Positions 54,334 to 63,708 of a stretch of DNA of 64,000 nucleotides are shown here, piece after piece; position 1 is the first letter of the stretch, and every line of letters begins with the position of its first letter. A program made the translations under genes and the position numbers. The DNA comes from Methylibium sp035476815. GTDB taxonomy: Bacteria; Pseudomonadota; Gammaproteobacteria; Burkholderiales; Burkholderiaceae_C. The notes below the pieces were generated by a model. That model did not search any database. It was given only the letters and a program-made list of their open reading frames with translations, and was not told the origin of the DNA. The stretch is from the NCBI GenBank assembly GCA_035476815.1, contig DATILD010000094.1, positions 5,921-69,920 of the forward strand. Reading direction: 5' to 3'.

Positions 54334-55437
54334 ATGACGACCACGCCACAACGATCGCGCCGCGCCTGCCTGGGGCTGATGCGGGGCCTGCTGGTCCTGG
54401 CGTTGACCGCGGGCTTCGGGACCCTGCCCGCACTGGCAGCCAGCGGCGGCGCCGGCACCGGCGCCAAGGCCACGACCAGCAACAAGAACTACGACTACTA
54501 CCTGACCGGCAGCGCCGCCGATACCCAGCCGGCCGCACCGGCCTCGCGGATGATGGTGCTGATGGGCGGCGGCATCGATGTCGACGCCGCCTTCCAGGCC
54601 ATGATCGCCCGGGCCGGTGGCAGCACAACCGCGAAGATCGACGTCGTCATCGTCCGCGCCTCGGGCGCCGACGGCTACAACCCCTATCTGTACGCGATGG
54701 CCGGTGTCGATTCGGTCGAGACCCTGGTCATCAAGACCCGCGCCGGCGCCGACGACCCGGCGGTCAATGCGATCGTCGCCAAGGCCGACGTGCTGTTCAT
54801 CGCCGGCGGGGACCAGTGGAACTACATCAAGCTCTGGAAGGACAGCCGGCTCGAAACCACGCTCGAGGGCCTGGCCGCCCGCCACGTGCCGATGGGCGGC
54901 ACCAGCGCCGGCCTCGCGGTGCTGGGCGCGGTGGACTACTCGGCGCAGAACGGCACCGTGAGCTCGGCCGATGCGCTGGCCGACCCCTACCACCGGCGCG
55001 TGACGCTCGACCGGGATTTCCTGAACACGCTGCCGCACCTGGCCGGCACGATCACCGATCCGCACCTCGTCACGCGCGATCGCATGGGCCGGCTGGTGAG
55101 CTTCATGGCACGGATGATCAAGGACGGCTGGGTCACGACGGCGGCGGCGCGTGCGATCGGCGTCGACGAGCAGACCGCGCTCGTGGTCGAGGCCGCGACC
55201 GGTGCGGCCCCGGCGGCGACGGTCGTCGGTGTCGGTGCGGCCTACCTGCTGCAGCCCTCGATCGCGCCGACCACCGTGGTGGCGCGCCAGCCGCTGAGCT
55301 TCCCCGCGATCGGGGTCCGCAAGGTGACGGCCGGCAGCGGCAGCTTCCCGCTGTGGGGCGGCTCCCCGACCTACCACCTCGACGCGGTCAGCGGCGTGCT
55401 CACCTCCGACCAGGCCGGCGGCGCGAGCATCTACTGA
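54334..55437 (+). CDS. Secreted cyanophycinase-like peptidase (S51 family)
   Basis: The 367-residue protein has an N-terminal signal segment (MRGLLVLALTAGFGTLPALAA, after a short basic start). It then shows the S51 fold: LMGGGIDVDAAF, DVLFIAGGDQWNYIKLW and the nucleophile Ser in MGGTSAGLAVLG. A DPHLVTRDRMGRLVSFMAR block follows, where family members hold a His. Cyanophycinases hydrolyse the arginine-aspartate storage polymer cyanophycin; exported forms let bacteria use it as food. No cyanophycin synthetase lies nearby, so a scavenging role, or activity on other isoaspartyl peptides, is likely. The start is uncertain among in-frame Met codons. It is convergent with the VOC gene. Confidence 0.8.
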   Translation: MTTTPQRSRRACLGLMRGLLVLALTAGFGTLPALAASGGAGTGAKATTSNKNYDYYLTGSAADTQPAAPASRMMVLMGGGIDVDAAFQAMIARAGGSTTAKIDVVIVRASGADGYNPYLYAMAGVDSVETLVIKTRAGADDPAVNAIVAKADVLFIAGGDQWNYIKLWKDSRLETTLEGLAARHVPMGGTSAGLAVLGAVDYSAQNGTVSSADALADPYHRRVTLDRDFLNTLPHLAGTITDPHLVTRDRMGRLVSFMARMIKDGWVTTAAARAIGVDEQTALVVEAATGAAPAATVVGVGAAYLLQPSIAPTTVVARQPLSFPAIGVRKVTAGSGSFPLWGGSPTYHLDAVSGVLTSDQAGGASIY

Positions 55438-55452
55438 AGCCCCAGCGCGTCC

Positions 55453-55917
<465 letters not shown>

Positions 55918-55927
55918 CACGGCCTCC

Positions 55928-57991
55928 TCACGCGAAGCGCAGGATGGTTTGGTCGACCGACAGGCTCTCGCCCGGCTTCGCGACGACCTCGGCCACCGTG
56001 CCGTCACGCGAGGCGACCAGGATGTTCTCCATCTTCATCGCCTCGACCACCGCCAGCCGCTCGCCGGCATGGACCTGCTGCCCGGCCGTGACCGCGACGC
56101 TGGCCAGCAGCCCCGGCATCGGCGACAGCAGCAGCCGGCTGGTGTCGGGCGGCGCCTTGTAGGGCATCAGCTTCTGCAAGGCCGCGGCACGCGGCGACAG
56201 CACCAGCGCATCCAGCCGCCGGCCGTTGTGCGCCACGCGGATCCAGACGCCGTCGCGCTCGACCTGGGCCGCGAAGGGTTGGCCGTTGCAGGTGCCGAGC
56301 GCGCGCACGCCGCGGAACAGCCAACTGCCCGCGAGCTCGTAGCGCTTGCCGTCGATCGCCACCAGGATGTTGCCGTTCGGCGCCTCGACCGTGACCGCCC
56401 GCTGCACGTCCTGCCCCTCGGCGCCCTTGACCACCACCACGAACTCGCTGCCGATGCGCACGCCATGGCCCGGCAGCTGGCCGCTGATGGCGGACGCGCG
56501 TTCGAGGAAGCGCCGGTTCGCGGCGGCGGCGAGGGCGAGCAGGAAGTCCGGGTCCTCGTGCGGCACGTCCTCGGCGCGGAAGCCCTTCGGGTACTGCTCG
56601 GCGATGAAGCCGGTGTTGAAGTCGCCCGCCACGAAGCGCGGATGCGCCAGCAGCGCCGACTGGAACGGGATGTTGCTGCTGATGCCGCGGATCACGAAGG
56701 CGTTGAGCGCCTCGCGCATGCGCGTGATGGCCTCGTTGCGGTCCTTCCCGTGCACGATGAGCTTGGCGATCATCGAGTCGTAGTGCATCGGGATCTCGCC
56801 GCCCTCGTAGACGCCGGTGTCCACGCGCACGCCGCCGAAGGCGTGCGCTCCAGAGTTCGGCACGCCGCCGTCCGCCGGGCGCGGCTGCGCTGCGACCATC
56901 GTCGCGTTCGGCGGCTGATAGCGCACCAGCCGGCCGGTCGAGGGCAGGAAGTTGCGGAACGGGTCCTCGGCGTTGATGCGGCACTCGATGGCCCAGCCTT
57001 CGCGCCTGATCTGGCCTTGAGTGAACGGCAGCTTCTCGCCGGCCGCCACGCGGATCATCAGCTCGACCAGGTCCAGCCCGGTGATGCACTCGGTGACCGG
57101 GTGCTCGACCTGCAGCCGCGTGTTCATCTCCAGGAAGTAGAAGCTCTGGTCCTTGCCGACCACGAACTCGACCGTGCCGGCCGACTGGTACTTCACCGCC
57201 TTGGCCAGCGCGACCGCCTGCTCGCCCATCGCCTTGCGTGTCGCGTCGGTGATGAAGGGGGAAGGCGCCTCCTCGATCACCTTCTGGTGGCGGCGCTGGA
57301 TCGAGCATTCGCGCTCGTGCAGGTAGACGGTGTTGCCATGCGCGTCACCGAGCACCTGGATCTCGATGTGGCGCGGCTCCTCGACGAACTTCTCGATGAA
57401 GACGCGGTCGTCGCCGAAGCTGTTGCGGGCCTCGTTGCGGCAGGAGGCGAAGCCCTCGTGGGCCTCCTTGTCGTTGAAGGCGACACGCAGGCCCTTGCCG
57501 CCGCCACCGGCGCTGGCCTTGATCATCACCGGGTAGCCGATGCCGCGGGCGATCTCGACCGCGCGCTCGGGCGATTCGATCGCCTCGTTCCAGCCGGGGA
57601 TGGTGCTGACCTTGGCTTCCTGGGCCAGCTTCTTCGAGGCGATCTTGTCGCCCATCGCCGCGATCGAGTAATGCTTCGGGCCGATGAAGACCAGGCCCTC
57701 CTCCTCGACGCGCCGGGCGAAGGCCTCGTTCTCCGACAGGAAGCCGTAGCCGGGGTGGATGGCCTCGGCACCGGTGGCCTTGGCCGCGGCGATGATCTTG
57801 TCGGCGACCAGGTAGGACTCACGGCTCGGCGCCGGGCCCAACAGCACGGCCTCGTCGGCCAGTTCGACATGCAGCGCGTCGCGGTCGGCCTCGGAATGCA
57901 CCGCGACGGTCGCGATGCCGAGTTTCTTCGCGGTCTTGATGACGCGGCAGGCGATTTCCCCGCGATTGGCGATCAGGATCTTCTTAAACAC
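55928..57991 (-). CDS. pccA: Propionyl/acetyl-CoA carboxylase alpha subunit (biotin carboxylase-carrier)
   Basis: The 687-residue subunit loads CO2 on biotin and hands it to the beta subunit. The biotin-carboxylase domain has FKKILIANRGEIACRV at the start, the Gly-rich ATP loop KASAGGGGKGLRVA at about 160 and EMNTRLQVEHPVTE. A linker domain follows, and the carrier domain ends with EAMKMEN, biotinylated Lys near 650. I prefer the GTG at 57989-57991, which gives the classic FKKILIANRG terminus and has GGAGAG 5-10 bases ahead. An in-frame ATG four codons up (58003) is the alternative. With pccB, the mutase and the GTPase it forms the propionyl-CoA to succinyl-CoA route. Confidence 0.93.
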   Translation of the reverse strand: MFKKILIANRGEIACRVIKTAKKLGIATVAVHSEADRDALHVELADEAVLLGPAPSRESYLVADKIIAAAKATGAEAIHPGYGFLSENEAFARRVEEEGLVFIGPKHYSIAAMGDKIASKKLAQEAKVSTIPGWNEAIESPERAVEIARGIGYPVMIKASAGGGGKGLRVAFNDKEAHEGFASCRNEARNSFGDDRVFIEKFVEEPRHIEIQVLGDAHGNTVYLHERECSIQRRHQKVIEEAPSPFITDATRKAMGEQAVALAKAVKYQSAGTVEFVVGKDQSFYFLEMNTRLQVEHPVTECITGLDLVELMIRVAAGEKLPFTQGQIRREGWAIECRINAEDPFRNFLPSTGRLVRYQPPNATMVAAQPRPADGGVPNSGAHAFGGVRVDTGVYEGGEIPMHYDSMIAKLIVHGKDRNEAITRMREALNAFVIRGISSNIPFQSALLAHPRFVAGDFNTGFIAEQYPKGFRAEDVPHEDPDFLLALAAAANRRFLERASAISGQLPGHGVRIGSEFVVVVKGAEGQDVQRAVTVEAPNGNILVAIDGKRYELAGSWLFRGVRALGTCNGQPFAAQVERDGVWIRVAHNGRRLDALVLSPRAAALQKLMPYKAPPDTSRLLLSPMPGLLASVAVTAGQQVHAGERLAVVEAMKMENILVASRDGTVAEVVAKPGESLSVDQTILRFA

Positions 57992-58063
57992 GATGCTCTC
58001 CATCCAGGCGCTCGTTCATCCAGCAGCCGCCGCGGATCCGGCTTGGCCGGTCCGCCAGCGGCG

Positions 58064-58091
58064 CCCCCTTGAGGGGGAGCGGCGAAGCCGC
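58064..58091. repeat. Intergenic double hairpin of a dispersed type
   Basis: CCCCCT (58064-58069) pairs with AGGGGG (58072-58077) and is followed at once by GCGGC (58079-58083) paired with GCCGC (58087-58091). The pattern of a CCCCTTGAGGGG stem next to a GCGGC-GAA-GCCGC stem is known to me from spacers of related Burkholderiales. It lies between pccB and pccA and could attenuate or protect the transcript. Confidence 0.45.
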
Positions 58092-58108
58092 AACGGGGGT
58101 GGGTGTCA

Positions 58109-59650
58109 TCACAGAGGGATGTTGCCGTGCTTGCGCCACGGGTTCTCGAGCTTCTTGTCGCGCAGCATCACCAGCGAGCGGCAGATGCGCTTGCGGGTCT
58201 CGTGCGGCTGGATCACGTCGTCGATGAAGCCGCGGCTGCCGGCGACAAAGGGGTTGGCGAAACGGGCCTTGTACTCGGCCTCGCGGGCGGCGAGCTTGGC
58301 CGGATCGCCCTTGTCCTCGCGGAAGATGATCTCGACCGCGCCCTTGGCGCCCATCACCGCGATCTCGGCATTCGGCCAGGCGAAATTGACGTCGCCGCGC
58401 AGGTGCTTGGAGGCCATCACGTCGTAGGCGCCGCCATAGGCCTTGCGGGTGATCACGGTGATCTTGGGCACCGTGCACTCGGCATAGGCGTAGAGCAGCT
58501 TGGCGCCATGCTTGATGATGCCGCCGTACTCCTGGCTGGTGCCGGGCATGAAGCCCGGCACGTCGACGAAGGTCACGACCGGGATGTTGAAGGCGTCGCA
58601 GAAGCGCACGAAGCGCGCCGCCTTGATCGAGCTCTTGATGTCCAGGCAGCCGGCCAGCACCTGCGGGTTGTTGGCCACCACGCCGACCGTCTGGCCCTCC
58701 ATGCGGCCGAAGCCGATGACGATGTTCTTCGCGTAGTCGGGTTGCAGCTCGAAGAAGTCGCTGTCGTCCATCACCTTGACGATCAGCTCCTTGATGTCAT
58801 AGGCCTGGTTCGGGTTGTCGGGCACCAGGGTGTCGAGCGAGTAGTCGAGCCGCTCGGCCGGATCGCCCCCCTTCGGGTCCTGCCGCACCGGCGCCTTTTC
58901 CCGGTTGTTCAGCGGCAGGTAGTTGAAGAAGCGCCGCAGCATCAGCAGCGCCTCGACGTCGTTCTCGAAGGCGCGGTCGGCGACGCCGCTCTTGGTGGTG
59001 TGGGTGCTGGCGCCGCCCAGTTCCTCGGCGGTGACCTCCTCGTGGGTCACGGTCTTCACGACCTCGGGGCCGGTGACGAACATGTAGCTCGAGTCCTTCA
59101 CCATGAAGATGAAGTCGGTCATTGCCGGCGAGTACACCGCGCCGCCGGCGCTCGGGCCCATGATCATGCTGATCTGCGGGATCACGCCGCTGGCCATCAC
59201 GTTGCGCTGGAACACCTCGGCATAGCCGCCCAGCGAGGCCACGCCCTCCTGGATGCGCGCGCCGCCGGAGTCGTTCAGGCCGATCACCGGCGCGCCGACC
59301 TTCATCGCCTGGTCCATCACCTTGCAGATCTTCTCGGCATGCGGCTCCGACAACGCGCCGCCGAAGACCGTGAAGTCCTGGCTGTACACGAACACCAGGC
59401 GGCCGTTGATCATCCCGTAGCCGGTCACGACGCCGTCGCCCGGGATCTTGTTGTCGGCCATGCCGAACTCGGTGCAGCGGTGCTCGACGAACATGTCCCA
59501 CTCCTCGAACGTGCCGTCGTCGAGCAGCAGATCGATGCGCTCGCGCGCCGTCAGCTTGCCCTTGGCGTGCTGGGCCTCGATGCGCTTCTCGCCGCCGCCC
59601 AGGCGGGCCGCGGCGCGGCGCTTCTCGAGCTCTTCGATGATGTCGTGCAT
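58109..59650 (-). CDS. pccB: Propionyl-CoA carboxylase beta subunit (carboxyltransferase)
   Basis: The 513-residue carboxyltransferase moves CO2 from biotin to propionyl-CoA, giving methylmalonyl-CoA. It begins MHDIIEELEKRRAAARLGGG, typical of PccB rather than AccD. It shows GRLVFVYSQDFTVFGG and the first oxyanion-hole region GLNDSGGARIQEGVASLGGYAEVF (split motif), with FVDVPGFMPGTSQEYGGII in the C-terminal half supplying the second. There is no zinc finger as in AccD, supporting the propionyl/acyl type. It lies between the GTPase gene and pccA on the same strand, with a hairpin repeat in the gap to pccA. Confidence 0.94.
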   Translation of the reverse strand: MHDIIEELEKRRAAARLGGGEKRIEAQHAKGKLTARERIDLLLDDGTFEEWDMFVEHRCTEFGMADNKIPGDGVVTGYGMINGRLVFVYSQDFTVFGGALSEPHAEKICKVMDQAMKVGAPVIGLNDSGGARIQEGVASLGGYAEVFQRNVMASGVIPQISMIMGPSAGGAVYSPAMTDFIFMVKDSSYMFVTGPEVVKTVTHEEVTAEELGGASTHTTKSGVADRAFENDVEALLMLRRFFNYLPLNNREKAPVRQDPKGGDPAERLDYSLDTLVPDNPNQAYDIKELIVKVMDDSDFFELQPDYAKNIVIGFGRMEGQTVGVVANNPQVLAGCLDIKSSIKAARFVRFCDAFNIPVVTFVDVPGFMPGTSQEYGGIIKHGAKLLYAYAECTVPKITVITRKAYGGAYDVMASKHLRGDVNFAWPNAEIAVMGAKGAVEIIFREDKGDPAKLAAREAEYKARFANPFVAGSRGFIDDVIQPHETRKRICRSLVMLRDKKLENPWRKHGNIPL

Positions 59651-59675
59651 GCCTTGCTCCTCGTGTGCTCTCGGT

Positions 59676-60689
59676 TCAATCCATTAGGTCCAGCAGGCGG
59701 CGCGCCGCCACCGACGCGGCCAGCGTGCCGGCGCGCACCTCGGCGGTCAGCGCCGGCAGCGCCTCGCGCACCGCCGGGTGCTGGCGGAAGCGTGCGTGCA
59801 GGCCGGCCTCGATGCGCTCCCACATCCAGGCCTGGTCCTGGCGGTGGCGGCGCGCGGCCAGCCGGCCGTTGGCGGTCTGCAGGTCGCGGAAGCGTTCGAC
59901 GGCGGCCCAGAACGCCGGCAGACCGGTGGCCTTCAACGCGCTCAGCTGCAGCACGCAGGGCTCCCACACCGCCGCGTCGTGGTGCGCATGGTCGGGATGG
60001 CCGTGCAGGCCGAAGAGCCGCAGCGCGCCGGTGATCTGCGCCTCGGCGCGGGTGGCGGCCGCGGCGTCGATGTCGGCCTTGTTGATCACCACCAAGTCGG
60101 CCAGCTCCATCACGCCCTTCTTGATCGCCTGCAGGTCGTCGCCGGCATTGGGCAGCTGCAGCAGCACGAACAGGTCGGTCATGCCAGCCACCGCCGTCTC
60201 GCTCTGTCCGACGCCGACGGTCTCGACGATCACCACGTCGTGGCCCGCGGCCTCAAGCACCAGCAGGCATTCGCGCGTCTTCTCGGCCACGCCGCCCAGC
60301 GTGCCCGACGAGGGGCTGGGGCGGATGAAGGCGCGCTCGTCGACCGACAGCCGCTCCATGCGCGTCTTGTCGCCGAGGATGGAGCCACCCGAGACGGTGG
60401 ACGAGGGGTCGACCGCGAGCACCGCGACACGGTGGCCGCGCTCGATCAGATAGAGGCCCAGCGCCTCGATGAAGGTGCTCTTGCCGACGCCGGGCACGCC
60501 GGAGATGCCGAGGCGCAGCGAGTTGCCGGTGCTCGGCAGCAGCGCGTTGAGCAGCGCGTCGGCGCGCTCGCGGTGGTCGGCGCGGGTCGATTCGAGCAGC
60601 GTGATGGTCTTGGCGATCGCGCGCCGCTGCGCCGCGCTGGCCGGGCCGCGCAGCGCATCGAACAGCAATTGATCGCCAGGAGGCAGCAT
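59676..60689 (-). CDS. meaB: MeaB/ArgK-type GTPase, methylmalonyl-CoA mutase chaperone
   Basis: G3E-family GTPase that guards and reloads the cobalamin cofactor of methylmalonyl-CoA mutase; older records call it ArgK or LAO/AO transport ATPase. The 337 residues show Walker A GISGVPGVGKST at about 61-72 and the family-specific VDPSSTVSGGSILGDKTRM. The GTPase DTVG-like step is IVETVGVGQSE, and VINKAD is the guanine-specificity motif. The start is MLPPGDQLLFDAL, 14 bases from the mutase stop. Neighbourhood with the mutase leaves little doubt about the role. The frame further upstream is a shadow. Confidence 0.93.
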   Translation of the reverse strand: MLPPGDQLLFDALRGPASAAQRRAIAKTITLLESTRADHRERADALLNALLPSTGNSLRLGISGVPGVGKSTFIEALGLYLIERGHRVAVLAVDPSSTVSGGSILGDKTRMERLSVDERAFIRPSPSSGTLGGVAEKTRECLLVLEAAGHDVVIVETVGVGQSETAVAGMTDLFVLLQLPNAGDDLQAIKKGVMELADLVVINKADIDAAAATRAEAQITGALRLFGLHGHPDHAHHDAAVWEPCVLQLSALKATGLPAFWAAVERFRDLQTANGRLAARRHRQDQAWMWERIEAGLHARFRQHPAVREALPALTAEVRAGTLAASVAARRLLDLMD

Positions 60690-60703
60690 TGGCCGCAGCG
60701 GGC

Positions 60704-62863
60704 TCAGGCGGCGCCGACGGCCTGGCGGATCTGCTCGAGCACGTCCTTCGCGCTCGCCGGGATCGGCGTGCCGGGGCCGTAGATGCCCTTGACGCCGGCC
60801 GCGTAGAGGAAGTCGTAGTCCTGCGGCGGGACCACGCCGCCGACGAAGACGATGATGTCGTCGGCACCCTGCTTCTTCAGTTCCTCGATGATCGCCGGCA
60901 CCAGCGTCTTGTGGCCCGCCGCCAGCGTGGACACGCCGACCGCGTGCACGTCGTTCTCGATCGCCTGGCGCGCGCATTCCTCCGGCGTCTGGAACAGCGG
61001 GCCCATGTCGACGTCGAAGCCGAGGTCGGCGAAGGCCGTCGCGACGACCTTGGCGCCGCGGTCATGGCCGTCCTGGCCGAGCTTGGAGATCATCACGCGG
61101 GGCCGGCGGCCCTGGGCCTCGGCGAAGTCGGCGATCTCTCCCTTCAGCTTGTCCCAGCCCTCGGCGCTGTCGTAGGCGGCTGCGTACACACCGGTCACCT
61201 TCTGGATGTCGGCGCGGTGGCGCCCGAAGACCTTCTCGAGCGCATCCGACACCTCGCCCACCGTGGCGCGCAGCCGGATCGCCTGGATGCTCAGGTCGAG
61301 GAGGTTACCCTGGCCCGAGCGGGCGCTCTCGGTCAGCGCATCGAGCGCCGCCTGAACCTTGCCCGCGTCGCGCGTCGCGCGGATCTGCTTCAGGCGCTCG
61401 ATCTGCGTGTCGCGGACCGCATGGTTGTCGATGTCGAGGAAGTCGATCGGGTCCTCCTTCTCGAGCCGGTACTTGTTGACGCCGACGATCACGTCCTTGC
61501 CCGAGTCGATGCGCGCCTGCTTCTCTGCCGCGCTGGCCTCGATCTTGAGCTTGGCCCAGCCGGAGTCGACCGCCTTGGTCATGCCGCCCATGGCCTCGAC
61601 CTCCTCGATCAGCGCCCAGGCCTTGTCTGCCATGTCCTGGGTGAGCTTCTCCATCATGTAGCTGCCGGCCCAGGGGTCGATCACGCTGGTGATGTGGGTC
61701 TCTTCCTGGATGATCAGCTGGGTGTTGCGCGAGATGCGCGCGCTGAATTCGGTGGGCAGCGCGATCGCCTCGTCGAAGCTGTTGGTGTGCAGCGATTGCG
61801 TGCCGCCGAACACCGCCGCCATCGCCTCGATCGCGGTGCGCACGACGTTGTTGTAGGGGTCCTGCTCGGTCAGGCTCCAGCCCGAGGTCTGGCAATGGGT
61901 GCGCAGCATCAGGCTCTTGGGGTTCTTGGCGCCGAAGCCCTTCATGATGCGGCTCCACAGCAGCCGCGCGGCGCGCATCTTGGCGATCTCGAGATAGAAG
62001 TTCATCCCGATCGCCCAGAAGAAGCTCAGGCGACCGGCGAAGTCGTCCACATCCAGACCCTTGGCCTGCGCGGTGCGCACGTACTCCATGCCGTCGGCCA
62101 GCGTGAAGCCGAGCTCCAGCGCCTGGTTCGCGCCGGCCTCCTGCATGTGGTAGCCGGAGATCGAGATCGAGTTGAACCTCGGCATCTTCTGCGCCGTGTA
62201 CTCGATGATGTCGCCGACGATGCGCATCGAGGGTTCGGGCGGGAAGATGTAGGTGTTGCGGACCATGAACTCCTTGAGGATGTCGTTCTGGATGGTTCCG
62301 CTCAATTTGTCCTGGGGCACGCCCTGCTCTTCGGCCGCAACCACATAGCCGGCGAGCACGGGCAGCACGGCACCATTCATGGTCATGGACACCGACACCT
62401 TGTCCAGCGGGATGCCGTCGAACAGGATTTTCATGTCTTCGACCGAGTCGATCGCGACACCGGCCTTGCCGACGTCGCCCGTCACGCGCGGATGGTCGCT
62501 GTCGTAGCCGCGGTGCGTGGCCAGGTCGAAGGCAACCGATACGCCCTGCCCGCCACCGGCCAGACCCTTTCGATAGAACGCATTCGACTCCTCCGCGGTG
62601 GAAAAGCCCGCGTACTGCCGGATGGTCCAGGGTCGCGCGGCGTACATCGTGGCCTGCGGGCCGCGCAGGTAGGGCTCGAACCCCGGCAAGGTGTTGGTGT
62701 GCGACAGGCCCTTGAGGTCATTGGCCGTGTACAGCGGCTTCACTTCAATGCCGTCCGGCGTGTGCCAGTTCAGGGCGTTCAGTTCGCCGCCGGGCGCCGA
62801 CTTGGCGGCGGCCTTGGCCCAGGCTTCGAGGCTGGCGGGCGGGGTGTTCGGATCGAGGCTCAT
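60704..62863 (-). CDS. scpA: Methylmalonyl-CoA mutase (adenosylcobalamin-dependent)
   Basis: Rearranges (R)-methylmalonyl-CoA to succinyl-CoA, feeding propionyl-CoA carbon to the TCA cycle. The 719-residue single-chain form includes the catalytic TIM barrel (RPWTIRQYAGFSTAEESNAFY, FDLATHRGYDSDHPRV, SISGYHMQEAGAN, QTSGWSLTEQDPYNN) and a C-terminal cobalamin domain. The cobalamin-ligating His lies in GQDGHDRGAK at about 600. It is slightly shorter at the N-terminus than the E. coli form but carries all pocket residues visible to me. Known class members act as homodimers in this form. It is the first gene of the operon and divergent from the GntR gene. Confidence 0.96.
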   Translation of the reverse strand: MSLDPNTPPASLEAWAKAAAKSAPGGELNALNWHTPDGIEVKPLYTANDLKGLSHTNTLPGFEPYLRGPQATMYAARPWTIRQYAGFSTAEESNAFYRKGLAGGGQGVSVAFDLATHRGYDSDHPRVTGDVGKAGVAIDSVEDMKILFDGIPLDKVSVSMTMNGAVLPVLAGYVVAAEEQGVPQDKLSGTIQNDILKEFMVRNTYIFPPEPSMRIVGDIIEYTAQKMPRFNSISISGYHMQEAGANQALELGFTLADGMEYVRTAQAKGLDVDDFAGRLSFFWAIGMNFYLEIAKMRAARLLWSRIMKGFGAKNPKSLMLRTHCQTSGWSLTEQDPYNNVVRTAIEAMAAVFGGTQSLHTNSFDEAIALPTEFSARISRNTQLIIQEETHITSVIDPWAGSYMMEKLTQDMADKAWALIEEVEAMGGMTKAVDSGWAKLKIEASAAEKQARIDSGKDVIVGVNKYRLEKEDPIDFLDIDNHAVRDTQIERLKQIRATRDAGKVQAALDALTESARSGQGNLLDLSIQAIRLRATVGEVSDALEKVFGRHRADIQKVTGVYAAAYDSAEGWDKLKGEIADFAEAQGRRPRVMISKLGQDGHDRGAKVVATAFADLGFDVDMGPLFQTPEECARQAIENDVHAVGVSTLAAGHKTLVPAIIEELKKQGADDIIVFVGGVVPPQDYDFLYAAGVKGIYGPGTPIPASAKDVLEQIRQAVGAA

Positions 62864-62924
62864 AGGTGGCGGTTCCGGCTGAAGTTCGGGCGAGGCCTGG
62901 GAGTGGCTTCTGACGTTTTACGCG

Positions 62925-62963
62925 TTTACCCGCGATCTTACCTCATTTATAATTATTGATAAA
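62925..62963. promoter_or_regulatory. Overlapping divergent promoters and operator-like inverted repeat (mutase/gntR)
   Basis: On the plus strand TTTACC (62925-62930) and TATAAT (62948-62953) are 17 bases apart, a near-consensus promoter for the gntR gene. On the minus strand TTTATC (62963-62958) and TAAGAT (62940-62935) are also 17 apart, suitable for the mutase. TTTAT (62946-62950) and ATAAA (62959-62963) form an inverted repeat across both, a candidate regulator site. Confidence 0.55.
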
Positions 62964-62990
62964 GAATTTCAGCGGACGTAGAATTACCCT

Positions 62991-63626
62991 ATGACAGCCG
63001 TTTCGCTCGCACCGCGCGCCTTGTATGAAGAGGTGGCCGAACTGCTGCGCCAGCGCATCTTCAAGCGCGAGCTCGAGCCTGGCAGCTGGATCGACGAGAT
63101 GAAGCTGGCCGAGGAGTACGGCATCAGCCGCACGCCGTTGCGCGAGGCCTTGAAGGTACTGGCCGCCGAGGGCCTGGTGACGATGAAGGTGCGCCGGGGC
63201 GCCTACGTCACCGAAGTGTCCGAGAACGACCTGGCCGACGTGTATCACCTGCTCTCATTGCTGGAAAGCGACGCGGCGGGCGTGGTGGCGCAGCGCGCGA
63301 CCGATGCGCAGCTCAAGGAGCTGCAATTGCTGCACAAGGAACTGGAGACCGCGGTGGATAGCCGCGATAAGTTCTTCGCGCTGAACGAGCGCTTTCACAT
63401 GCGGCTGTTGGAGATCGCCGGCAATCGCTGGCGCGACCAGATGGTGGCCGACCTGCGCAAGGTGATGAAACTCAATCGCCACAACTCCCTCTTGAAGTCG
63501 GGGCGGATCGAGGAATCACTGAAGGAACATCGCGCGGTGATGGACGCTTTGTTGAAGCGCGATGCCAAGGCGACGGTGAAAAGGATGCAGGAGCACTTCA
63601 AGAACGGGCTGGAGGCGGCAGTCTGA
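62991..63626 (+). CDS. GntR-family transcriptional regulator, FCD subfamily
   Basis: The 211-residue regulator has a winged helix at about 10-75 (LYEEVAELLRQRIFKRELEPG, GISRTPLREALKVLAAEGLV) and an FCD domain with LLESDAAGVVAQRATDAQ and FHMRLLEIAGN, whose His and Asp residues form the usual metal and effector site. It is divergent from the mutase gene over a shared promoter region. A role in controlling the propionyl-CoA module, with an organic acid or CoA-related effector, is likely but inferred. It is distinct in sequence from the island regulator near 20 kb. The stop is followed by a large palindromic repeat. Confidence 0.88.
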   Translation: MTAVSLAPRALYEEVAELLRQRIFKRELEPGSWIDEMKLAEEYGISRTPLREALKVLAAEGLVTMKVRRGAYVTEVSENDLADVYHLLSLLESDAAGVVAQRATDAQLKELQLLHKELETAVDSRDKFFALNERFHMRLLEIAGNRWRDQMVADLRKVMKLNRHNSLLKSGRIEESLKEHRAVMDALLKRDAKATVKRMQEHFKNGLEAAV

Positions 63627-63636
63627 AACTCCGCCT

Positions 63637-63706
63637 GTCATTGCGGACTTGATCCGCAATCCATGTTGGCGCGCATGGATGGATCCCGGATCAAGTCCGG
63701 GATGAC
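63637..63706. repeat. Palindromic intergenic repeat with two homologous inverted arms
   Basis: The left arm starts TGTCATTGCGGACTTGATCC (from 63637) and the right arm ends GGATCAAGTCCGGGATGACA (to 63706); they are near-identical inverted copies around a CCATG...CATGG centre. Inside the right arm CCCGGA and TCCGGG make their own stem. It fits a dispersed extragenic palindrome and also sits where the convergent gntR and gcdH transcripts should end. Confidence 0.65.
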
Positions 63707-63708
63707 AT

